Below are positions 1-4,612 of a DNA stretch of 10,132 nucleotides, one piece after another (position 1 is the first letter of the stretch; the number at the start of each line of letters is the position of its first letter). The notes under the pieces are model-generated. The model was not told where the DNA came from. It made no database searches and saw only the letters and a program-made list of their open reading frames with translations. A program made the translations under genes and the position numbers. The DNA is from an uncultured Lachnospira sp. (GTDB lineage Bacteria > Bacillota > Clostridia > Lachnospirales > Lachnospiraceae): positions 1 through 10,132 of the forward strand of contig CAKRIN010000044.1 of NCBI GenBank assembly GCA_934343805.1. Direction: 5' to 3'.

Positions 1-239
1 TTCTCATGAATGTTGGTATTATACAGCCTGTACAAATCTGTATCCTTACTAATCTGATTATCAAACGGAATCACCACCGAGCCACACTTGATAAGTCCCA
101 TTCCCGATGCGGTATTGGTTACAAATCTAAGCTGTGCCTCTGATACTCCGATAACCTCTGCCATCTTGGAACTGTCTGTATTCGCCTGCTTTAAAAGTGC
201 CACAAACTCTGAGTTTGCAAGCATTGTGGTTCTTATATG
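1..239 (-). pseudogene. VirB4-like conjugation ATPase, C-terminal fragment (CD1110-type), cut by window edge
   Basis: Read from about 239 down to base 1, the minus strand gives a frame containing MLANSEFVALLKQA, then GVSEAQLRFVTN, GLIKCGSVVIPF and DTDLYRLYNT. This matches my memory of the tail of the VirB4-like type IV secretion ATPases of Firmicutes conjugative transposons (MLANSEF, a late GLIK-G--IVPF block, then K-T-LYRL). In the family this tail follows the ATPase core, which is absent here. Upstream of about position 233 the frame stays open to 332 but no longer resembles the family and has no good start; the Met at 224 lies inside the domain. I read it as a truncated remnant of an integrative conjugative element. 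The 3' end lies outside the window. Family assignment is from motif recognition only. Confidence 0.6.
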
Positions 240-446
240 TAAGAAGTACCTATGAATTAGAACTCTTATCTTAATATATATCTTTGAAATATATACAAAG
301 ATGTATGTATGCGTGATTCCTATGAATCCCCATTACGCCCGCATACTCGGAACTACCATCTAGTCGCATATGCGTTCACGATACACTAATTATTAATCAG
401 CATAATCTCCTCTTTTGCCTTCTGAGGATAAGGACTTTGACACCCT
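240..446. other. Non-coding stretch with nested inverted repeats
   Basis: No gene is supported here. Three dyad symmetries are visible. 280-286 (ATCTTTG) pairs perfectly with 296-302 across a 9-nt loop. 307-313 (GTATGCG) pairs with 340-346 (CGCATAC), enclosing a second perfect stem, 315-319 (GATTC) with 324-328 (GAATC). 365-374 is a 10-bp palindrome, CGCATATGCG. None has a clean U-tract on either strand, so I do not call them terminators. They sit between the broken end of the VirB4 fragment and the first copy of the conserved element, so they could be the end of a mobile element or part of a structured RNA. Confidence 0.4.
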
Positions 447-626
447 TTGTGGTTTATTATCCATCCGCCATATATCTTTCCCTGCTCGCTATGCACCTTC
501 ATCTCTCGATCCATCAATTCTCGTCACATAAGCTATGACTGATATTTGTCAGGAACTACACCGGATTTTTACCAGAAGAAATTACTTTCTTTTACAGTAG
601 TTGAATATTCAGTAGTATGCGATATT
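447..626 (+). ncRNA. Conserved structured non-coding element, copy 1
   Basis: This 180-nt segment recurs at 9625-9803 with about 79% identity by hand count, upstream of a second XRE gene. Three blocks are identical in both: 447-468, 493-522 (30 nt, pyrimidine-rich) and 560-579. Predicted structure: a long-range closing helix of 450-453 (TGGT) with 571-574 (ACCA) and 463-467 (ATCCG) with 562-566 (CGGAT); a hairpin 539-542 with 549-552 (CTGA/TCAG); and a hairpin 574-581 with 586-593 (AGAAGAAA/TTTCTTTT). The last keeps pairing in copy 2 with different bases. Wobble pairs are allowed if the plus strand is transcribed but become C-A mismatches on the minus strand. No frame is conserved as protein. 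Whether it is an sRNA, a leader element or the end of a mobile element is unknown. Confidence 0.55.
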
Positions 627-798
627 CTTACGAACATCGTAAACATATCTTAATACACTAGATACATATTGTCGGTAACATCATATGCACTAAATTAATA
701 AATTTAGTAACCTATTATGATTTTTATGCATGCATATAACTTCTCTTTTGTGAACTTGTATTTTAATTATAACTTCTGAAAAATTATCGTCAAGAAAA
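627..798. other. AT-rich spacer with two perfect hairpins
   Basis: This spacer separates the conserved element from the XRE promoter and is absent from the second module, where only 35 bp intervene. It holds a 6-bp hairpin, 628-633 (TTACGA) with 637-642 (TCGTAA), just after the element, and an 8-bp hairpin, 689-696 (ACTAAATT) with 701-708 (AATTTAGT). The second is followed only by a weak T-run at 721-726. Either could end a transcript starting in the element, but neither is a convincing intrinsic terminator. 727-736 is the palindrome ATGCATGCAT. No coding frame is supported. Confidence 0.35.
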
Positions 799-835
799 AG
801 TTCCTTTTTGTGTTCTTTTTGTGCTATCATATAAT
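799..835 (+). promoter_or_regulatory. Promoter of the first XRE gene with SinR-like tandem repeat
   Basis: A perfect -10 TATAAT lies at 830-835, 35 bp before the ATG. The -35 is poor (TTTGTG at 807-812 with a 17-bp spacer). Overlapping it is a tandem repeat, TTCCTTTTTGTG at 801-812 and TTCTTTTTGTG at 813-823. Within it, GTTCTTT at 812-818 matches the GTTCTYT site known for Bacillus SinR. Because the gene downstream encodes a SinR-type HTH protein, autoregulation is a reasonable inference, but it is not shown by the sequence. Confidence 0.5.
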
Positions 836-870
836 ATATTTTTAATGTTTTTATTTATGGAGGTTATTCA

Positions 871-1320
871 ATGGAAGATATAGAAAGATCAAATCTAGCT
901 AGAACAATAAAAAAATATAGAAAGGCTCGAAAACTTACTATGGAGCAATTAAGTGAAAAAAGTGGAATAAATTTATCAACATTAAAGAAATATGAAACTG
1001 ATAATAGAAATCCTAAACTAGAACAGCTTTCTAAAATTGCAGAAGCGCTAGAAGTAAGTGTATTTGAATTTTTAGACATAGAGGTAAACTCTGTAAACGA
1101 TATTATATCTCTTGTTAATAAAATGAATATTGCTACTGATATTGATTGGGATATTGATAATGATAAAGTATGTATTTCTTTTAAGAATAAAGAAATCAAT
1201 AATTGTTTAAAAGAATACGCTGTAGATTACAAAAAAGACAATATATTAATCGAAAAAACAGAAACTAATTATGAATCTACACTTACAAGACTTATGTTTA
1301 TAAATGACAAGCTCAGATAA
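871..1320 (+). CDS. XRE/SinR-family transcriptional regulator (copy 1)
   Basis: A 149-aa protein. Residues about 8-68 form a classical XRE (Cro/cI) helix-turn-helix: LARTIKKYRKARKLTMEQLS, then SGINLSTLKKYE as the recognition region, then RNPKLEQLSKIAEALEVSV and the terminal FEFLDIE typical of the family. The C-terminal part of about 80 residues is acidic and basic mixed, with no domain I recognise; it may mediate dimerisation or ligand sensing. The start is set by TGGAGG seven bases upstream of the ATG. The likely role is a DNA-binding repressor, possibly acting on its own promoter, where SinR-like repeats overlap the -35. A paralogue begins at 9839, identical at 81 of 98 comparable residues. 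Each is preceded by the same conserved non-coding element. Targets are unknown. Confidence 0.9.
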   Translation: MEDIERSNLARTIKKYRKARKLTMEQLSEKSGINLSTLKKYETDNRNPKLEQLSKIAEALEVSVFEFLDIEVNSVNDIISLVNKMNIATDIDWDIDNDKVCISFKNKEINNCLKEYAVDYKKDNILIEKTETNYESTLTRLMFINDKLR

Positions 1321-1593
1321 AAATAAATCATTGCAACAGTGACCAAATTCTCGTCCAAGCGCGGATATTAACTCGTTGCTCACATAAATACAAAAATAAA
1401 ATTCTGGTTTCACTTCGTATAACTTGCCATCAACCTTAAGACTAACCTCACATAACGCTATGCATCCATGCTTAATACGTATGCCTTTTCTCCTTTCAGC
1501 TGCCTGGACTGCCATATTTCCACCATATTTTCCATCACCAGCAACCGGCTTGTTTAATATAATCTTATCTTTATCCTCGTATACTATATCCAT
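1246..1593 (-). pseudogene. RluA-type pseudouridine synthase, internally deleted remnant
   Basis: The ATG at 1593 lies one base beyond the hydrolase stop, so this was probably the next gene in that operon. The frame starts MDIVYEDKDKIILNKP, the typical start of short RluA-family rRNA/tRNA pseudouridine synthases (strand before the conserved NKP-G). It then jumps straight to VAGDGKYGGN, which in the family is the GD-KYG motif near the C-terminus, followed by KHGCIALCEVSLKVDGKLYE. The whole catalytic centre with its HRLD motif is missing. KPAG and HPVAGDG would share a CCGG-TGCTGGT-like stretch, so a deletion at a short repeat is plausible. Recognisable homology ends near 1393; the frame runs on to 1246, antisense to the XRE 3' end, and this tail is probably not native. 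It cannot be an active enzyme. Confidence 0.55.
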
Positions 1594-1594
1594 C

Positions 1595-2548
1595 TTAACT
1601 AATAATTCCAATACTCTTAATCCACTTTGTAAAAAGTACTTTCCACTCACCAGTCTGTGCAAAATCATCACCACAGCCATAACCATGGCCACCTGTTCTG
1701 AATATATGAAGTTCAGCACTTACCCCGGCTTTTCTTGCTGCCATATAAAAGCCCACACTGTTCTCAGACAATGTTGTTCTGTCATCATCCGTTTCACATA
1801 TAAATACTGGCGGCATATCCGGTCTTACAAGCTTATCCGGATTATACTTATGCAGTATCTTTGCCTTACTGTCACTGATTCTCTCAAGCACCTGTTCCTC
1901 AGACATATATCTTTTGCCTGCTTCAATACAATCGTCAATACTTATAACCGGATATGAACAAACAGCAAAATCTGGTCTTGCTGATAGTTTATCATATTCA
2001 TCCTTATACTTATAATCCGCATACACATCACTTTCATACGCTGTTGATAATAACGCTGCCATAAAGCCTCCTGCTGAAAAGCCCATAACGCCTATCTTAG
2101 CTTCATCTATACCGAATTCCTGCGCCCTTCCTCTTATAACTCTCATTGCGCGCATAGCATCTATAAGTGGGACATCCTCTGCATTATCATGTTCATCTGA
2201 TGGAAGTCTGCATTCAAGAACAAATGCAGCTATTCCCATACTATTAAGCCACTTTGCAACATCTTCACCTTCAAAGTTGTATACAAGGCGTCTGAACGCA
2301 CCTCCTGGAATAATCAATACTGCCGGAATCCTTTGTCTGTCTGTACTGTTACCAATACCATCAGGTATATAAGGAACAATATCCGGATCTGTAATGTTCT
2401 GCACTATATGCTTTACTCTTCCATCAGGCATATCTTCAGTGTAATATTTTCTTGTAAGCTTAAGGTTCTGCGAACCCGGAGCCCCATGCTCAAACAGCCT
2501 TATCTTGTTTACTGGTGTCTTAAACACCTCATTCTGCGTATCTGTCAT
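1595..2548 (-). CDS. Alpha/beta-hydrolase, acetyl-xylan-esterase-like
   Basis: A 317-aa cytoplasmic hydrolase without a signal peptide. The oxyanion-hole segment is LIIPGGAF (about 78-85). The nucleophile elbow is GFSAGG with Ser158. The acid is one of Asp254-256 (ETDDDRTT), and the base is His288 in RTGGHGYG. This order and spacing fit the esterase/lipase group that includes BD-FAE and acetyl-xylan esterases, which in gut Firmicutes remove acyl groups from plant polysaccharide oligomers; the actual substrate cannot be read from sequence. The start is set by GGGAGGAG a few bases upstream, inside the end of the 131-aa gene ahead of it, whose stop is two bases away, so the two are probably translationally coupled. 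An RluA remnant follows directly. The length is normal for the family and no damage is seen. Confidence 0.88.
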   Translation of the reverse strand: MTDTQNEVFKTPVNKIRLFEHGAPGSQNLKLTRKYYTEDMPDGRVKHIVQNITDPDIVPYIPDGIGNSTDRQRIPAVLIIPGGAFRRLVYNFEGEDVAKWLNSMGIAAFVLECRLPSDEHDNAEDVPLIDAMRAMRVIRGRAQEFGIDEAKIGVMGFSAGGFMAALLSTAYESDVYADYKYKDEYDKLSARPDFAVCSYPVISIDDCIEAGKRYMSEEQVLERISDSKAKILHKYNPDKLVRPDMPPVFICETDDDRTTLSENSVGFYMAARKAGVSAELHIFRTGGHGYGCGDDFAQTGEWKVLFTKWIKSIGIIS

Positions 2549-2550
2549 AT

Positions 2551-2946
2551 CTACTCCTCCCTGCTCTCAAGAAACAAAAGCTTATTAGCCTGTATGCTCA
2601 GCTCATCATAATGCATAAGCATATCACTCTCATCATATTCTTCCGAAATCACTTTATAGCCTTCAAACCTTATAAGATTCTTGAAATATTCTTCCACATC
2701 TGCTGTCTGCTTAACAACAACCTCACTGAATGCCACTCCCTCTTCTGACTCCTGAAAATCTGGTCTGTAAAGAAGCTCACCGGTAATTATATTTTCTTTA
2801 TCGGCTACAAATACAGCTTTGGCATAATATTTGTTACTGTCCGTTGTCGCAAGACGTATTCTTCTTGGTGGTGCCATCGTCTTATCATTCATGGCATTCG
2901 CTTTCCTGACTTCTTCTGAATCAAAATATTCCTTTTCAATTATCAT
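2551..2946 (-). CDS. Conserved-looking protein of unknown function, 131 aa
   Basis: I do not recognise this family. The start at 2946 (MIIEKEYFDSEEV) is chosen over Met codons 7 and 10 codons upstream because GAAAGAAGG sits about seven bases before it. The protein is soluble and acidic, with no signal peptide or membrane segment. It has a basic patch, MAPPRRIRLATT (about 24-35), a beta-rich middle, and an acidic helical C-terminus from about residue 100. It is the first gene of a two-gene minus-strand unit with the esterase (stop and start two bases apart), which suggests a shared role or at least shared expression. The coding frame is intact and codon use matches the esterase. No promoter I trust was found upstream. 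Confidence 0.75.
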   Translation of the reverse strand: MIIEKEYFDSEEVRKANAMNDKTMAPPRRIRLATTDSNKYYAKAVFVADKENIITGELLYRPDFQESEEGVAFSEVVVKQTADVEEYFKNLIRFEGYKVISEEYDESDMLMHYDELSIQANKLLFLESREE

Positions 2947-2976
2947 ATTTAACCTTCTTTCTGTCATATAAATCAC

Positions 2977-3258
2977 TCATAGTTTTACAATATCCAAAAC
3001 AGGACGATATATTTAAGGTTCTTATGGATATATGTTCTAAACAGGCTTTTATATCAGGGGAAACTATTTTTTCACTTTCTTTTCCCCAGTTTTGCATTAA
3101 ATAAATTCATTTTCTTCTTTTCACCTTGCTTCTTTTTGAAAAAATATATTTCCTTTTTTATGAAGAATTTCGAAAAATTAGATTTGCGTGATACAAAGAA
3201 GTAATTGTCTACCACAATGCTAACTCACATAGTGCTAAACATCAATTATTTCTTACCA
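2977..3258. other. Non-coding, AT-rich, with an inverted repeat and a possible gene scrap
   Basis: No intact gene is present. 3057-3063 (GGGGAAA) pairs perfectly with 3081-3087 (TTTCCCC) across a 17-nt loop, and a T-rich stretch follows on the plus strand from 3089, so it could be a weak plus-strand terminator. The rest is A/T-rich. On the minus strand, 3207-3246 resembles part of the RluA remnant at 1429-1469 (29 of 41 aligned positions, one gap), with one frame break and a stop; this may be another decayed scrap. Confidence 0.35.
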
Positions 3259-3408
3259 TTATATTTCATCTGGTCTGACTTCTGTTGAATTAACTTCACG
3301 CACCATCTGCATCATATAATTTTTATTCATATCACCATTATCAGGAACTAATATAAGTTCGTGTATGCTGCTTGGTAAAACATATAGTCCTTTACAATTA
3401 TTAAAGCC
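3259..3408 (-). pseudogene. DUF5688-family protein, C-terminal fragment
   Basis: The minus strand from 3408 to a TAA at 3259-3261 gives about 49 codons including CKGLYVLPSSIHELILVPDN and MVREVNSTEVRPDEI. This matches the conserved tail of DUF5688 proteins of Clostridia as I remember it (YVLPSSIHE, then MV-EVN-T-V---E). Function is unknown for the family. The fragment lacks its N-terminus, since an in-frame TAA lies just upstream, and it also stops short of the usual final LSD-VY-YD segment. It abuts an IS1182-type transposase scrap facing the other way at about 3407, so that insertion probably destroyed the gene. Confidence 0.55.
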
Positions 3409-3713
3409 AGCTAATTATGAGATATCAAAAACAAGGAAATACAAGAATGATATTGGAAAGATAGAAAACATGGAATACGATAAAATATCCGATTTTTATA
3501 CATGTAAGAATAACAGGAAACTTACAGTATCACATATAAGACACAATAAAACTAAAACAGGACATGCAGTTCAGAAGATACCTAAGCAAAGGGACTGCGA
3601 ATGTACTCGCTTAAAGTACTCTTTTAGCAATTGCAAGAAACATAAATAAACTTCATAATAAGATTCAGAACGGGAAGACAGGAACACATTTATTCCCTTT
3701 AAAAAGTGCCTGA
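3407..3713 (+). pseudogene. IS1182-family transposase, C-terminal remnant with frameshift and stop
   Basis: From about 3407 the plus strand reads NYEISKTRKYKND, then IENMEYDKISDFYTCKNNRK, recalling the IS1182 transposase segment after the DDE core (EN--YD---D-Y-C-NG--L). This frame ends at 3649. The ending continues one frame over: KGTANVLA, a TAA where family members have Glu, then STLLAIARNINKLHNKIQ and NGKTGTHLFPLKSA with a TGA at 3711-3713. The ending N-NKLH-KIQ---TGTHLF is characteristic. About 100 of roughly 500 residues remain, with an internal deletion, a frameshift and a nonsense change, so it is dead. A Met frame starting at 3365 only reaches this region by reading antisense through the DUF5688 scrap and is not a real start. 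Confidence 0.7.
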
Positions 3714-4008
3714 ATTTAGAAATATCAAAATAAAAATTTTTAAAACCTATATAGGTTTATTAAAGTACGCCAATTTTTGGAACATCCCATTCATTTTAAT
3801 AAATAGTAACTTATCACCAGTAAACAAGCAACTTAAAGCCACTTTTATCTGGTTCAGTTTTTTAAGCAGTTTGGTTCAGTTTTGGTTCAGATAAAAAACC
3901 AAACTGTACTAGTTTACACCAATTTACATTAAGTATTAGTATATACATTTTTTGCCAAACCGCTTAAATACTGCATTCTAATTTCAAGCAATTATACTAT
4001 TCGTATGA
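3714..4008. other. Non-coding region with palindrome and iterated repeats
   Basis: No gene is supported; the short plus-strand open frame here has no ribosome site and no protein character. 3743-3758 is a perfect 16-bp palindrome (AAACCTATATAGGTTT) just after the transposase end. It is flanked by A-rich and T-rich runs and could be the terminator or end structure of the dead insertion sequence. The iterated GGTTCAG repeats are listed separately. The remainder is AT-rich and featureless. Confidence 0.45.
3851..3906. repeat. Three GGTTCAG repeats at 22- and 11-bp steps plus a 10-bp inverted repeat
   Basis: GGTTCAG occurs at 3851-3857, 3873-3879 and 3884-3890, so starts are 22 and 11 bp apart, two turns and one turn of the DNA helix. 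CAGTTTGGTT at 3867-3876 is the exact reverse complement of AACCAAACTG at 3897-3906. Helical phasing suits a protein-binding site, but no intact promoter or gene lies next to it; the nearest genes are remnants. It may be an orphaned operator or a chance feature. Confidence 0.4.
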
Positions 4009-4395
4009 TTACATTCTGTCGTGGAATGTTCTAGTAATAACTGTTGCAAGTGGTAATAATCTGCTCTTTAATATGCTGATAGCATCTTCACTTATAAGTC
4101 TTGCACCACTTGTCTCCACCATAACTGGATCAACAACTATATTTCCTGCTTTATACTCTGTAAGCTTATCTGCTATTACCTGAATCAGTTCACCTGAAGC
4201 AACCATTCCTGTCTTGACAGCATCCGGATATATATCTGTAAATATACCATCCAGCTGCTCTGCTAAAAACTTAGGAGATACCTCCATTATATCTGTTACA
4301 CCAGTAGTGTTCTGTGCAGTCAGGGCTGTGATTGCACTCATCGCATATACACGATTAGCTGTCATTGTCTTTATATCTGCCTGTATTCCGACACC
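4009..4395 (-). pseudogene. thiD: ThiD (HMP/HMP-P kinase) fragment, broken at both ends
   Basis: The frame reads GVGIQADIKTMTANRVYAMS, ITALTAQNT, FTDIYPDAVKTGMV and NIVVDPVMVETSGARLI. This is the N-terminal half of the hydroxymethylpyrimidine / phosphomethylpyrimidine kinase of thiamine synthesis, ribokinase fold. The native start with the IAGSDSSGG loop is missing: the homology begins at about 4395, inside the tail of a response-regulator fragment. After LLPLATVIT the sequence diverges (RTFHDRM, then stop at 4009) instead of continuing PN-PEAE. About 123 of roughly 265 residues survive, without the catalytic and ATP-binding C-terminal half, so it is inactive. The Met codon at 4365 has no convincing ribosome site. 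Residue conservation is high, suggesting recent loss. Confidence 0.75.
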
Positions 4396-4574
4396 TTTTT
4401 AGTCTTTATATAATCTATGAGCCCCGCCTGTTCAAGCTTTTTCCTTAATCTTGTAACATTAACAGTCAGCGTGTTATCATCTGCTATTTTAACATCATAT
4501 CCCCACTTTAATAACTGTTCACATACATTATCAGCTATAATCCTGTCATCCTCAACTATTAATATTTTATACAT
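4371..4574 (-). pseudogene. OmpR/BceR-type response regulator with large internal deletion
   Basis: The start at 4574 has GGGTGAG upstream and gives MYKILIVEDDRIIADNVCEQ, then LLKWGYDVKIA, the first 31 residues of a receiver domain including the acidic pair. It passes directly to DDNTLTVNVTRLRKKLEQAG and LIDYIKTKK, the last wing of an OmpR/PhoB-type DNA-binding domain; in BceR-like regulators the phrase is VDDNTLTVNVTRLRKKL and ends TKKGVGY. The phospho-acceptor Asp, the rest of the receiver and most of the effector domain are gone, in frame. Asp-Asp codons would occur on both sides of the join, suggesting a short-repeat deletion. The end (VSEYRQI) is out of frame because the tail merges into thiD sequence at about 4395. 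Non-functional as a regulator. Confidence 0.75.
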
Positions 4575-4612
4575 AGACTCACCCTGCTTCAATGTGCTTC
4601 ATTATTGTATTA

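Noticed and set aside
437..460. TTGACA at 437-442 as a promoter for the first conserved element
   Set aside because: The only -10-like string (TATTAT, 455-460) leaves a 12-bp spacer, and nothing suitable lies at 16-18 bp.
491..535. Small peptide MHLHLSIHQFSSHKL in the conserved element
   Set aside because: The ATG is not conserved in the second copy (AAG there), and the identity is at nucleotide level across stops and gaps, so it is not protein-coding conservation.
689..726. 8-bp hairpin as intrinsic terminator of the first conserved element
   Set aside because: The stem is AT-only except for one pair, and the T-run begins 12 nt after it, not immediately.
864..1199. Minus-strand open frame opposite the XRE gene, with a similar frame opposite the second XRE (9835-10071)
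   Set aside because: The similarity between the two is a by-product of the conserved XRE coding strand; there is no ribosome site and the composition is typical of an antisense shadow.
1424..1957. Plus-strand open frame of 177 codons opposite the esterase tail and RluA remnant
   Set aside because: It has no ribosome site, a Cys/His/Ile/Tyr-rich shadow composition, and overlaps two better supported minus-strand reading frames.
3070..3230. Lysine-rich minus-strand open frame without a start
   Set aside because: It has no start codon with a ribosome site, and the Lys/Phe richness is what AAA/TTT-rich DNA gives in any frame.
3365..3406. Met start that would extend the IS1182 remnant upstream
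   Set aside because: These codons are antisense to the DUF5688 fragment and have no transposase similarity.
3851..3890. Possible CRISPR-like array from repeated GGTTCAG
   Set aside because: The repeats are 7 bp, only three, and 4-15 bp apart; far below CRISPR repeat and spacer sizes.
3706..3894. Plus-strand 62-codon frame
   Set aside because: It starts inside the transposase end, has no ribosome site and runs through the palindrome and GGTTCAG repeats; no protein character.
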